NCBI RefSeq assembly: GCF_018326285.1
Contig: NZ_AP023362.1
Span: 806,001-870,000, forward strand
Direction of reading: 5' to 3'
From: Mycolicibacterium sp. TY81
GTDB taxonomy: Bacteria > Actinomycetota > Actinomycetes > Mycobacteriales > Mycobacteriaceae
Length of the DNA: 64,000 nucleotides
The notes below the pieces were generated by a model. The model did no database searches. It was not told the origin of the DNA and saw nothing but the letters and a program-made list of their open reading frames with translations. The position numbers and the translations under genes were made by a program. This document shows, piece by piece, positions 1-8,577 of the stretch (position 1 is its first letter; each line of letters opens with the position of its first letter).

Positions 1-751
1 GCCTCATCGCCGCGGCCAAGGAAACCCTCGCGCTGTGGGGGTCGGACGGGATGAACTTCGCCGAACTGGCCGAAGACATCGCCCACGAAGCCGAACAGGC
101 GCTGTTCTTGACCCGCCAAATCAAGCAGATCGACGAACGAGTCGCGAACCTGTACGCCGACGCCGACCCCGATGGGATCGTTGCCTCGGCTCCCGGCGTG
201 GGACCGGTCATCAGCGCCGTGATCGCGGGGCGGATCGGTGATCCGCACCGATTCACCTCACTGGCGGCGGTGCGCGCCTACACCGGACTGGTCCCCAAGG
301 TCAGCCAGTCCGGGGTGGGCAAGGTCGAATCTTCGATCACCAAGGCCGGTGACCCACTGCTGCGCGAAATGCTCTGCACCGCAGCCGATCAAGCCCGCAA
401 GGTCGACCCGCAGATCGCGGCGAAGTACCAGCGGCTGATGGCGGCGACCGCCACCATGATTCGGCGATCTGCCATCTGGCCACTCTGCTGGTCACTCGGA
501 TCGCCACGTGCATGCGCGCCGGCCAGCCCTACGCCCTACGCGATGTCGACGGCACCCCCATCACCGAAGCTCAGGGCCGCGTGCTCGTCAAAGAGCGCTA
601 CCAGATTGAGCCGCGCCGCCGAGACAACATCCGGCACCACCGTATGCGCGACCGCCGCAAACAGAGGGCGGGCCAGGAGTCACAGGAGTCGCCGAACGCT
701 CCAACATCCAGGCCCGCCACCAATCACCCTACGAGCCAACACATCGCTTGA
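1..751 (+). pseudogene. IS110-family transposase, 3' part, frameshifted
   Basis: The reading frame is already open at base 3, so the gene begins outside the window. What remains is the C-terminal Transposase_20 half: a helix-hairpin-helix-like stretch (ASAPGVGPVISAVIAG) followed by the typical IS110 block ending in GDPLLREML. IS110 enzymes (DEDD transposases) move circular intermediates and leave no terminal inverted repeats. Near base 450 the frame is lost. Restoring one G (acc-ggc-cac instead of acc-gcc-acc) rejoins it to a second frame that reads AICHLATLLVTRIA and runs to the stop at 751. This single-base deletion would inactivate the protein unless it is a sequencing error. I am sure of the family. 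The left end of the element is not visible. Confidence 0.8.
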
Positions 752-761
752 CATCCGTTAG

Positions 762-1104
762 GAACTCAGACTCTGGGCCGATTCGCGTGTCACCAGCGCA
801 AATGACAACGAATTCATACGTTCGGGCTACAAGTTGGCCGTATTGCGACCGACCCGCACCGGCCCGACCGGCCGCTGCGACACGTCTTCAGTCTGTTACC
901 TGCGATAACCGCGGCCGGCCGGCCTTCGGGCGCATAATGGCGGTGATGCCCCAGCACTGCGGCGAGCAGAGCGGATCATCCGACTGATGCCACACCCCGG
1001 CATCGGCCGGCGACCCTCACCACCTGAGGGGTTGCCCTGGTCGCCACCGCGCTGAGCTTCTCGCGGACTGACGGCCGAACATGCCGTCACCGAAAGGAGG
1101 CGGT
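762..1104. other. Intergenic gap upstream of bkdA
   Basis: No convincing gene lies here. The interval separates the IS110 remnant from the bkd operon and must hold the bkdA promoter. A clear Shine-Dalgarno (aaaggagg, 1093-1100) precedes the chosen bkdA start. Short open frames on both strands lack family signals or ribosome sites. Confidence 0.6.
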
Positions 1105-2202
1105 ATGGCTGACGTGACGGTCCCTGGCCTGGACAACCGGGTGGACCTCGAGCCCGTGCAACTCGTCGCGCCCGACGGCGCGCCCACCTCCGACGCGCGA
1201 TATCGCCGCGACCTGCCGCCCGAGACGCTGGGCTGGCTGTACGAGGAGATGGTCGTCACCCGCGACCTCGACGTCGAATTCGTCAATCTGCAGCGCCAGG
1301 GTGAACTGGCGCTGTTCGCCTCGTGCCGCGGTCAGGAAGCCGCGCAGGTGGGTGCGGCGGCGTGTCTGCGCAAGACCGACTGGCTGTTCCCGCAGTACCG
1401 GGAACTCGGCGCCCTGCTGGTCCGCGGCATCACCCCCGCCCAGATCAGCGCGGTGTGGCGGGGCCGCTGGCACGGCGGCCTGGGCTTCACCGAAAAACAC
1501 TGCGCGCCACTGTCGATCGACATCGGCTCGCACGGCCTGCACGCGGTCGGCGCGGCGATGGCGGCGCAGCGGCTCGGTGAGGACTCGGTGACGGTGGCGT
1601 TCATCGGCGACGGCGGCACCTCCGAAGGCGACATGCACGAAGCACTCAACTTCGCGGCCGTCACGTCGGCGCCCTGCGTGTTCTTCGTGCAGAACAACCA
1701 GTGGGCCATCTCGGTACCGGTGCGCCATCAGCAGGCGGGACCGTCGATCGCGCACCGCGCCATCGGCTACGGCATGCCCGGCATCCGGGTCGACGGCAAC
1801 GACGTGCTGGCCTGCTACGCGGTGATGTCCGAGGCGGCGCAGCGTGCCCGCGGGGGCGACGGGCCGACGCTGATCGAGGCCGTCACCTACCGGATGGGGC
1901 CGCACACCACGTCCGATGATCCGACCCGCTACCGCGACCCGGATGAGCTGAAGCACTGGGAGGCACGCGATCCCATCACGCGCTACCGGACGTACCTGGA
2001 GCAGACCGGGGTGTGGACGCCCAGGCTGCAGCAGCACGTCGAGAACCGCTCCCGGCGGCTCCGCGCCGAACTGCGCGAGACGGTGCTGACGGCGCCGGAC
2101 GTCGACGTCGCGGACATGTTCGACAACGTCTACGCCGACATCACACCCGAGCTGGCCCGGCAGCGTGACGCGTTGCTGGCCGAATTGGATTGGGAGGGTT
2201 GA
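1105..2202 (+). CDS. bkdA: Branched-chain 2-oxoacid dehydrogenase E1 alpha subunit
   Basis: This is the thiamine-diphosphate-binding alpha chain of the E1 decarboxylase. It acts with BkdB to decarboxylate branched-chain 2-oxoacids and passes the acyl group to the lipoyl arm of BkdC. The 365-residue protein carries the TPP/Mg motif as GDGGTSEGD near residues 169-177, closing with QNNQWA about 20 residues on. It closely resembles M. tuberculosis Rv2497c. I chose ATG 1105 over an in-frame ATG at 1081 because aaaggagg sits just upstream of it. The gene heads a compact bkdA-bkdB-bkdC operon, with one base separating it from bkdB. Older annotation calls this family pyruvate dehydrogenase E1 alpha; the branched-chain assignment rests on the M. 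tuberculosis orthologue. Confidence 0.92.
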   Translation: MADVTVPGLDNRVDLEPVQLVAPDGAPTSDARYRRDLPPETLGWLYEEMVVTRDLDVEFVNLQRQGELALFASCRGQEAAQVGAAACLRKTDWLFPQYRELGALLVRGITPAQISAVWRGRWHGGLGFTEKHCAPLSIDIGSHGLHAVGAAMAAQRLGEDSVTVAFIGDGGTSEGDMHEALNFAAVTSAPCVFFVQNNQWAISVPVRHQQAGPSIAHRAIGYGMPGIRVDGNDVLACYAVMSEAAQRARGGDGPTLIEAVTYRMGPHTTSDDPTRYRDPDELKHWEARDPITRYRTYLEQTGVWTPRLQQHVENRSRRLRAELRETVLTAPDVDVADMFDNVYADITPELARQRDALLAELDWEG

Positions 2203-2203
2203 C

Positions 2204-3259
2204 ATGACGCAGCTCATCGAGCGGCCGCCGTGGTCCGGCGACGCGGAGCCCGACGAGCCGGGACGGCCGGCGGGGGAAATTGCCACGGTCACCACAGTGT
2301 CGATGGTGCAGGCCATCAACCGCGCGCTCCGTGACGCGATGGCGGCCGACGACCGGGTGCTGGTGTTCGGTGAGGACGTCGCGCAGCTGGGCGGGGTCTT
2401 CCGCGTCACCGACGGCCTGCACGAAACCTTCGGGGAAACAAGGTGTTTCGATACACCGCTGGCGGAGTCGGCCATCGTCGGCATCGCGATCGGCATGGCG
2501 ATCCGGGGCATGGTGCCGGTACCCGAGATTCAGTTCGACGGATTCGCGGCGCCGGCGTTCGACCAGATCGTCAGCCACCTCGCGAAGTACCGGATGCGTA
2601 CCCATGGCGATGTCGACATGCCGGTGACCATCCGCATCCCGTCGTTCGGCGGTATCGGTGCGGTGGAACATCATTCGGAGTCGACCGAGTCGTACTGGCT
2701 GCACACCGCCGGGCTGAAGGTCGTCATCCCCTCGACGCCGTCGGACGCGTATTGGCTGCTGCGCGAGGCCATCTCGTCCCGTGACCCGGTGATCTTCCTC
2801 GAGCCCAAACGCCGGTACTGGACCAAGGGCGAGCTGGACACCAGTGTCCCCGCGTTGCCGATCGGGCGGGCCGCGGTGCGGCGCACCGGGCGCGACGTCA
2901 CCGTCATCACGTACGGCTCGCTGGTCGACACCGCATTGGCCGCAGCGGATCTCGCGGACGGCCACGATCTGGAGGTCATCGACCTGCGGTCACTGAATCC
3001 GCTCGACTTCGACACCGTCGCGGCATCGATCCGCAAGACCGGACGCGCGGTGATCATGCACGAGGGACCGCGCACCCTCGGGTTCGGCGCCGAACTGGCC
3101 GCCCGGATCTCCGAAGAACTCTTCTATGACCTGGAGGCACCCGTGTTGCGCGCCACCGGCTTTGACACGCCCTATCCGCCCGCCCGGCTGGAGAAACTCT
3201 GGCTGCCCGGTGTCGACCGCCTGCTGGACTGCGTGCACAAGGCGATGAGCCAGCCATGA
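2204..3259 (+). CDS. bkdB: Branched-chain 2-oxoacid dehydrogenase E1 beta subunit
   Basis: This is the E1 beta chain (transketolase pyrimidine-binding and C-terminal domains), which pairs with BkdA as an alpha2beta2 heterotetramer. The protein is 351 residues. It shows the [18 protein letters not shown] segment near residue 55 and the family block [12 protein letters not shown] further in. A C-terminal transketolase domain carries [11 protein letters not shown] 2204 follows the bkdA stop by one base, so translation is coupled. The stop overlaps the bkdC start by four bases (ATGA), consistent with one transcript and 1:1 production. Confidence 0.92.
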   Translation: MTQLIERPPWSGDAEPDEPGRPAGEIATVTTVSMVQAINRALRDAMAADDRVLVFGEDVAQLGGVFRVTDGLHETFGETRCFDTPLAESAIVGIAIGMAIRGMVPVPEIQFDGFAAPAFDQIVSHLAKYRMRTHGDVDMPVTIRIPSFGGIGAVEHHSESTESYWLHTAGLKVVIPSTPSDAYWLLREAISSRDPVIFLEPKRRYWTKGELDTSVPALPIGRAAVRRTGRDVTVITYGSLVDTALAAADLADGHDLEVIDLRSLNPLDFDTVAASIRKTGRAVIMHEGPRTLGFGAELAARISEELFYDLEAPVLRATGFDTPYPPARLEKLWLPGVDRLLDCVHKAMSQP

Positions 3260-4473
3260 CCGCGACACACGACTTCCTGGTCCCCGACCTGGGTGAGGGA
3301 TTGGAAGACGCCACCATCACGTCGTGGGCCGTGGCGGTGGGAGACACCGTCGAACTCAATCAGGTGTTGTGCACCGTCGAGACCAACAAGGCGGCCGTGG
3401 AGATCCCCAGCCCGTACGCCGGCGTGGTGACCGAACTCGGCGGGGCCGAAGGGCAGACGCTCGCGGTGGGCGCCGTGCTGGTCCGCATCGCCACCGACGC
3501 GCCGGCGGCCGCAGAGCCCGCCGAGCCGAAAGCCGATGAGCCGAAAGTCGAAGCGCCGAAGGCCGAGGAGCCGAAAGCCACTTCGCCACAACGCAAACCC
3601 GTGCTCGTGGGCTACGGCGCGGACGCCGATCTCGATACCACCCGCCGCCGGCCCCGGGCCAAGCCGCGGGTGCGCAAGCTGGCGGCCGACCTGAACGTCG
3701 ACCTGACCGGGGTGGCGCCGTCGGGCCCGAACGGCATCGTCACGCGCCAGGACGTGCTGGCCTCGGCGCACCAGACCGGCGACACCGGCTTCGTTCCGGT
3801 CAGTGGTGTGCAGGCCGAGATGGCGCGTCGGATGTCGGTGTCACGCAAGGAGATACCGGACGCGCACGCGTCGGTTCAGGTCGACTGCACCGAGTTGCTG
3901 CGGGTTCGCGACACCCTGGCCGGTGCCGATGCCACCGTCACACCGTTCGTGCTGACGCTGCGGCTGCTGACCATCGCGCTGCGGCACCACCGCGAGTTCA
4001 ACGCCACCTGGGTGCCGGCCGAACACGGCGCGAGCGTGCACCTTCACGAGTCGGTGCACCTCGGCATCGGTGTCGCGACATCGCGTGGGCTGCTGGTGCC
4101 GGTGGTCCGGGACGCCGAGCGACTCTCCACCCGCGACCTGGCCTGGGCGGTGGACGGACTGATCCGTTCCGCTCGCGACGGCACGCTGAAACCCGTTGAA
4201 CTGCATGGCTCGACGTTCACCGTGTCGAACTTCGGCGCGCTGGGTCTGGACGAAGGCGTCCCCGTCATCAACTATCCGGAGGCGGCGATCCTCGGCATGG
4301 GGACACTCAAACCCCGGGCCGTCGTGCGCGACGGCGAGGTGGTGGCGCGACCGACCATGACACTCACGTGCGCCTTCGACCATCGGATCGCCGACGGCGC
4401 CGGGGCGGCCGCCTTCCTCGGCGAATTGCGGGCGCTCATCGAGGCGCCCGAACTCGCGCTCCTCGACGCCTAG
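3256..4473 (+). CDS. bkdC: Branched-chain 2-oxoacid dehydrogenase E2 (lipoyl acyltransferase)
   Basis: This 405-residue dihydrolipoamide acyltransferase is the core of the complex. One N-terminal lipoyl domain carries the lipoylation lysine in [10 protein letters not shown] (about residue 45). Next come an E/P/K/A-rich linker with repeated EPKA-type units, a peripheral-subunit-binding domain near residues 133-172 ([14 protein letters not shown]), and the catalytic domain with its active-site motif DHRIADG near residue 375. The M. tuberculosis orthologue is Rv2495c. No E3 gene is linked here; mycobacteria supply a shared lipoamide dehydrogenase from another locus. The gene ends six bases before the convergent crotonase gene. 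Confidence 0.92.
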   Translation: MTATHDFLVPDLGEGLEDATITSWAVAVGDTVELNQVLCTVETNKAAVEIPSPYAGVVTELGGAEGQTLAVGAVLVRIATDAPAAAEPAEPKADEPKVEAPKAEEPKATSPQRKPVLVGYGADADLDTTRRRPRAKPRVRKLAADLNVDLTGVAPSGPNGIVTRQDVLASAHQTGDTGFVPVSGVQAEMARRMSVSRKEIPDAHASVQVDCTELLRVRDTLAGADATVTPFVLTLRLLTIALRHHREFNATWVPAEHGASVHLHESVHLGIGVATSRGLLVPVVRDAERLSTRDLAWAVDGLIRSARDGTLKPVELHGSTFTVSNFGALGLDEGVPVINYPEAAILGMGTLKPRAVVRDGEVVARPTMTLTCAFDHRIADGAGAAAFLGELRALIEAPELALLDA

Positions 4474-4479
4474 AGCTGA

Positions 4480-5232
4480 TCAGCGCTGCTTGGCGGCAGC
4501 CAGGCGGGCGGCGAATTCCGGTGACTCGATCGACGCTGCCTGCGGGACGATCTCGATGTCGACCGCCTTCGCGTGCTGCTCGTGGTCCAGGACGCCGGGA
4601 TGGTCCGTCGCGCGCATCGAGGCCTTGGTCGCCAGCACGACCTCGCGCGGCGCCGCGGCCGGACCGGCGGCCAACGCCAACGCCGCGGCGACGGGATCGT
4701 CGGCGACCTCGAGCGCCAGGCCGTGCCGCAAGGCGGCGTCGGCGTCGAACTTCATGCCGAACAACAGCGCCGCCCGCGCCGCCTGCGGACCGATGGCCCG
4801 CTGCAGCATCCAGGTCGCGCCGCCGCCCGGGTGAATCCCGAGCTTCTGGAACCGTGGGTCGAAGACCGCCCCGGGCCCGGCGATCCGGACATCGGCGGCG
4901 AGCGCGAGGTTGAGCCCGGCACCGACGGCCGGGCCGTTCACCGCGGCGATGGTCGGCAGCGTGCAGTCGGCCACCGCGAGGAAGCCGTCGTAGATGACCC
5001 GCAGGCCGTTGACCGTCGCGGCGCCGAGCGCGGTCAGGTCGGCGCCGGCGCAGAACGCCTTCCCGGCGCCGGTCACGACCACGGCGTGCACGCCATGGTC
5101 GGCCTCAGCGGCGTTGATCGCGGCCCGCAGGCCGGCGGACATCTCCGCGGTCACCGCATTGCGGCGGTCGGGATCGTTGACCGTGATGAGCGCGACGCGG
5201 TCGATGACCTGCGTCAGTACGAGATCGGACAC
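4480..5232 (-). CDS. echA14: Enoyl-CoA hydratase/isomerase family protein (EchA14-like)
   Basis: This 250-residue crotonase-fold protein is collinear with M. tuberculosis EchA14. The CoA-binding and oxyanion-hole segments AFCAGADL and [13 protein letters not shown] are clear. The two glutamates of classical enoyl-CoA hydratase are not found: the position in the GGGCELA-type motif is Asn (GAGLNLA), and the downstream FGQPE-type position has no Glu (FDPRFQKLG). Hydration by the textbook mechanism is therefore doubtful. It may be an isomerase, a hydrolase-like crotonase or another branch of the family. It converges on bkdC, and a role in branched-chain acyl-CoA breakdown is inferred only from position. 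Confidence 0.82.
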   Translation of the reverse strand: MSDLVLTQVIDRVALITVNDPDRRNAVTAEMSAGLRAAINAAEADHGVHAVVVTGAGKAFCAGADLTALGAATVNGLRVIYDGFLAVADCTLPTIAAVNGPAVGAGLNLALAADVRIAGPGAVFDPRFQKLGIHPGGGATWMLQRAIGPQAARAALLFGMKFDADAALRHGLALEVADDPVAAALALAAGPAAAPREVVLATKASMRATDHPGVLDHEQHAKAVDIEIVPQAASIESPEFAARLAAAKQR

Positions 5233-5351
5233 CGCCTCAGCCTATGGCTTGTGTTTCGACTCACGTGAGTCAAAACCTTTACCCGCGGCTGTATCTGCGA
5301 AACAACTGTGTGATTCCTTTGGCTGTGCATGTTGAGAGGCGTTCGGAGTTC

Positions 5352-6017
5352 ATGTTGAAGCGTTTTGCTGTGGTTGCTGCTGTGGGCATGGTGCTCCCGT
5401 TCGGGGCAGCGACCGCTGCGTACGCCGACCCCGCGCCCGTCGGTGACGAGGGCCCGCCGCCGGACACCGGTGTGGTGGCGTCGGAAGAACCGGCGACGGT
5501 CACGACGCCCGACGGCTGGGTGCTCACCGTCGTGGCCAAGAACGAGACCGAACTGCCCGTCGCACCGCTCACCACCGCGGTCAGCTCGCGTGAATACCTG
5601 GTGGGCGGCACGTTCACCGGGACCGTGACCGGCAAGGGCAAGACCACCCTCAACGGCGGCACGCTGGAGGCCGGCTACCAGATCGGCTGCGGTATCGAGC
5701 TGGGCCAGGTGCGTCTGGTCGGGTCGATCGGTATCGCCACCTCCGGGTCGACGCTGGCCGGCCTGCTGCCCACCGGCGTGAGCGTCCCGATGTCGGGCAC
5801 CGTGGAGATCCACCCGAAGCCGGGCACGGTGACCCAGGTGCCGGTCGACAAGAAGTCCTTCAAGTCGGCGCCGGTGCGCATCACGCTCAAGGACACCCAC
5901 GTCAAGGTCGACGGTTGCGTCGGTCAGTCGTTCCTGCGGTCGTACGCGGTGCTGACCAGCTCCACCTCGGACACGGACGACATCGTCGCCTACTACGGCG
6001 TCACGAAGTCCGTCTGA
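5352..6017 (+). CDS. MspA-family porin-like secreted protein
   Basis: This 221-residue precursor has a Sec signal peptide (about residues 1-25, cleavage likely after AYA). The mature part has the MspA hallmark EAGYQIGCG near residue 108 and alternating beta-strand composition. MspA proteins form octameric outer-membrane (mycomembrane) channels for small hydrophilic solutes. Two cysteines (GYQIGCG and VDGCVGQ) could form a disulfide, a feature of the shorter MspA-like proteins rather than of MspA itself. I chose ATG 5352 because it is followed directly by the signal peptide and preceded by ggag; an in-frame start about 108 bases upstream would mask the signal. Whether it makes a pore is inferred from the family. 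Confidence 0.8.
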   Translation: MLKRFAVVAAVGMVLPFGAATAAYADPAPVGDEGPPPDTGVVASEEPATVTTPDGWVLTVVAKNETELPVAPLTTAVSSREYLVGGTFTGTVTGKGKTTLNGGTLEAGYQIGCGIELGQVRLVGSIGIATSGSTLAGLLPTGVSVPMSGTVEIHPKPGTVTQVPVDKKSFKSAPVRITLKDTHVKVDGCVGQSFLRSYAVLTSSTSDTDDIVAYYGVTKSV

Positions 6018-6092
6018 CCCGAGCCGCACGCCGTTCCGGCGCGCAGAGCACCCCCGACCGGGCACAATGCCCGGGTCCGTAGAAGGGGGAGC

Positions 6093-6995
6093 ATGAGCGA
6101 CGACGCCGAATCGCCGGCCATGCGGCAGCGCGTCGAAGACCGCTACCGGCAGCTGGCCGAGCTGCGTCAGCTGCGGCCCATCGTCGCCGTCGTGAACCGC
6201 TTCACCGAGATCGACGGCGGCACGCTGGGCACCGTGGTGTCGGTGCAGCTGTTCACCACGGTCATCCCGCTGGCGATCATCGGCTTCAGCTATCTCACCG
6301 GGTTCGCCGACAGCGCCAGCCCCGGCGTCGTGGTGAGTCGGCAGCTCGGTCTGGCGTCGCCGCTGACCGACCATGTCCGCGCCGCCTTCGGCCGCGCGTC
6401 GGGTCTGCGGTCCAACTGGACGTTCTTCGGTGTCGCGAGCTTCCTGGTGTGGGGCATCCCGATGTCGATGACCATTGCCGGCATCTTTGCCAAGGCCTGG
6501 CGCCGCGAACCGTTCGGCTGGGGCGGCAAGCTGTGGCGCGGCGTGACGTGGTTCGTCCTGTATCTGACGATGATCGGGGTCCGGGAGCGGATCGCGTTCG
6601 GTGCCGAGCACCACGGGTGGAGTCAGATTCTGCTCTTCGCGGTGTCGCTGATCCCGGTCTGGATCTTCTGGACGATCACGCCGGCGCTCCTGGTGCGCGA
6701 TGGCGGCCGCGCCTGGCGTGCGCTGCTGCTCGCGGGCTTGGCGGGCGTCGTCATCGAGGGCACCATCCTCCCGCTGGCCGCCCGGATGATCTTCCCGCCG
6801 CTGCTGCGCGGGTGGGACGACTTCGGACCGATCGGTGTGGCGATGGCGCTGCTCACGTGGTGCGGCATCAGCGGCGCCGGCTGGGTCGTCACGGCGTGCG
6901 TCGGCGCGGTGCTGTGGGAGCGGACGGCGCCGTCGCGCACGGTCATCGAGGCCGAGACGGATGAGCGCCCCTGTCGGACTTCGGTTGATGGGTGA
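6093..6995 (+). CDS. Multi-spanning membrane protein, YihY/BrkB-like, 3' end altered by IS481
   Basis: This 300-residue inner-membrane protein has about six hydrophobic segments, for example around VVSVQLFTTVIPLAIIGF, FFGVASFLVWGIP and IPVWIFWTITPALL. It resembles the loosely defined YihY/virulence factor BrkB group, so transport or envelope roles are possible but unproven. A strong ribosome site (gaaggggga) precedes ATG 6093. The last seven residues (CRTSVDG) and the stop are encoded by the left end of an IS481 element starting at 6972. Before insertion the frame would have continued antisense into the tRNA-Arg gene and ended with a tail such as RQDSNLQPTE. The change affects only the extreme cytoplasmic tail, so the protein may still work. 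Confidence 0.65.
   Translation: MSDDAESPAMRQRVEDRYRQLAELRQLRPIVAVVNRFTEIDGGTLGTVVSVQLFTTVIPLAIIGFSYLTGFADSASPGVVVSRQLGLASPLTDHVRAAFGRASGLRSNWTFFGVASFLVWGIPMSMTIAGIFAKAWRREPFGWGGKLWRGVTWFVLYLTMIGVRERIAFGAEHHGWSQILLFAVSLIPVWIFWTITPALLVRDGGRAWRALLLAGLAGVVIEGTILPLAARMIFPPLLRGWDDFGPIGVAMALLTWCGISGAGWVVTACVGAVLWERTAPSRTVIEAETDERPCRTSVDG
6957..6971. repeat. IS481 target-site duplication, left copy
   Basis: The 15-bp sequence acggatgagcgcccc immediately precedes the left IS481 terminus and is repeated exactly at 8330-8344. Target duplications up to about 15 bp are known for this family. Confidence 0.9.
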
Positions 6996-7021
6996 CGGAT
7001 CTGTTTCGGTTGATCCTTGAC
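6981..7021 (+). repeat. IS481 left-end iterated motif, two copies
   Basis: Two copies of the 16-bp motif TCGGTTGATNNNTGAC lie at 6981-6996 and 7006-7021, offset by 25 bp. They match four inverted copies at the other end of the element and are candidate transposase-binding sites. Confidence 0.75.
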
Positions 7022-7035
7022 ACTCGTGTTGGTGG

Positions 7036-8225
7036 TCAGGCCTGTTCGCGGGTGCGGCAGGCCTTCTTGTTTCGTACCGCCCCGGTGCTGTTGCGGGCTG
7101 CGGTTTTGACCAATTGCTCACCGACCCAGAACCTCAGCAGGTCCCCGTCGACATGAACGTCGCAGCGTTGCCCGGCCCAGTGCCTGCCGATACTGACCTG
7201 CTGCCACGACACGCACACCACCCCGTTGGTGGTGACCCGCCGCGAGACCCAATCTGAGCCCTGGCGCTGGTGCTCGCGCGCAGCCGTGGAGTTCGAGGGC
7301 GCCGCCGCCGGCGCTGATGCGGTGAACCGCTGAGCTGGGTGTCCATCTTCAGGGACTGGTGCGGCCGGGCGGTGTTGTACTCGATCACCCACTCATCGAG
7401 CGCCTGCTGCGCCGCCTTCAAATTGGGGAAAGGTGCTGCGGTAGAAAGGAATTCCGCGCGCAGACTCCGGTGAAACCGCTCGATCTTGCCTGTAGTGGTC
7501 GGCGAGCGCGGCTGGGTCAACAAGTGCTCGATGCCGTGCTCGCGGCAGATCGCATCAAAGAGCACCTCCACCGGTGGATGGTTGAACCGGCCGGTGAACA
7601 CCTTGCCGTTGTCGGTCAGGATCTGTTCTGGTGAGCCGTAGGTCGCCAACGCACCGCGCAGTCCATCGCACACCGCGCGGGTGCGCTCGCGAGTCATCAG
7701 CCGGGCGCACACGCACATCCGGGAGTGGTCGTCGATCCCGGTCAAGGCCTTGGCGCTGGTCCCGTCGGCCAGCGGGAACCCACCGACGACATCCATCTGC
7801 CACAACTCCATCGGCGCGCCCCGCTCCCAGCGTTTCCACTTGCGGGCCCGCCGGTCGCGCAACCGCGGATCGATCAACCCCGACCGCACCAACGCCCGGT
7901 ACACCGCCGACTCCGAGGGCACCGGTGACACCTTGCGTTTGGTCAGCTCGAACACCAACCGCCGCGGCCCCCAATACGGACGTGAGCGCCGCAACTCCAG
8001 CACCGCCGCTTCAACCTCGGCTGACATCTGATGCGGACACGACACCGGCCGATGCGACCGATCAACCAACCCGTCCAAACCCTCGGCCTCATACCGGGCC
8101 AACCAGGCATGCACCGTCTGACGCGACACCCCCGCCTTCTCGGCCGCCTGCGTCACCGACAACCCATCACTGATCACTGCCAGCACCGTCTGATACCGCT
8201 GCTCAGCCACGCTCAACTCCCTCAT
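7036..8225 (-). pseudogene. IS481-family transposase, single-base frameshift
   Basis: The N-terminus has a helix-turn-helix (TQAAEKAGVSRQTVHAWL, about residues 25-42). A DDE integrase core follows, with Asp in WQMDVVGG, Asp in LTDNGKVF and Glu in GKIERFHRSL. Near 7337-7339 the frame shifts. Adding one C to the coding-strand ACCCAG (giving ACCCCAG) rejoins it to the frame reading PAQRFTAS and then the family C-terminus DWVSRRVTTNGVVCVSW, with its stop at 7036. Without that base the product has an aberrant basic tail but an intact catalytic core. It could be a decayed copy, or a homopolymer sequencing error in a multicopy element. Confidence 0.85.
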
Positions 8226-8234
8226 TCAGGGAGT

Positions 8235-8320
8235 GTCAAGGATCAACCGAAGCAGGAGTAAAGCATCAGCCGAAACACTGTCAGGCATCACCCGACAGAG
8301 AAATGTCAGCCATCAACCGA
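8235..8320 (-). repeat. IS481 right-end iterated motif, four copies
   Basis: Inverted copies of the left-end motif lie at 8235-8250, 8258-8273, 8280-8295 and 8305-8320 (consensus TCGGYTGATNNYTGAC read on the minus strand), offset by 22-25 bp. The outermost lies inside the terminal inverted repeat. The array also overlaps the region just upstream of the transposase start, so it could combine end recognition with autoregulation. Confidence 0.75.
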
Positions 8321-8329
8321 CGTAATACA

Positions 8330-8344
8330 ACGGATGAGCGCCCC
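8330..8344. repeat. IS481 target-site duplication, right copy
   Basis: Exact copy of 6957-6971 (acggatgagcgcccc). Its last six bases are the 3' end of the tRNA-Arg gene. Confidence 0.9.
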
Positions 8345-8411
8345 CGACAGGACTCGAACCTGCAACCTACGGAGTAGAAATCCGCTGCGCTATCCATTGC
8401 GCCACGGGGGC
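8339..8411 (-). tRNA. tRNA-Arg (anticodon TCT)
   Basis: Read on the minus strand the gene starts GCCCCCGTGGCGCAATGG and ends with the pairing arm CGGGGGC plus discriminator G. The anticodon loop ATTTCTACT gives TCT, and the T loop is GGTTCGAGTCC. CCA is not encoded. The gene is intact, although an IS481 element abuts it nine bases beyond its 3' end, so the natural trailer has been replaced. Confidence 0.95.
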
Positions 8412-8577
8412 ACGTAAACGATACGCAACCGCGCAGATGTGAAGGCAACGCACTCGCCATAGCCCGATGACGCCGCTGCACAGTGGCCATGGCAACAGCC
8501 GTATTGCCCGCGCTGTGTCCGGCGGCGGACTAGCGTTAGGGTCCAGCGCTGGGCAACGACGGAGGAGAGCGACAGCC

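Larger units (their letters stand above)
6972..8329 (-). mobile_element. IS481-family insertion sequence, 1358 bp, complete ends
   Basis: The element starts with TGTCGGAC and ends with the complement of TGTATTAC. About 20 of the first 25 bases match between the two inverted termini. It is bounded by a perfect 15-bp direct repeat. It carries one transposase gene on the minus strand. The insertion point lies between the 3' end of a membrane-protein gene and the tRNA-Arg gene. The duplicated bases preserve an intact tRNA 3' end. The perfect target duplication implies a recent insertion or one undisturbed by later rearrangement. Confidence 0.9.

Noticed and set aside
5214..7121. Long minus-strand open frame antisense to the porin and membrane-protein genes
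   Set aside because: Composition is Arg/His/Gly-rich without any family motif; it is the shadow of high-GC codon bias in the real plus-strand genes. The same applies to long antisense frames at 14476-16563, 17501-18892, 19286-21424, 55664-57274 and 61869-63956.
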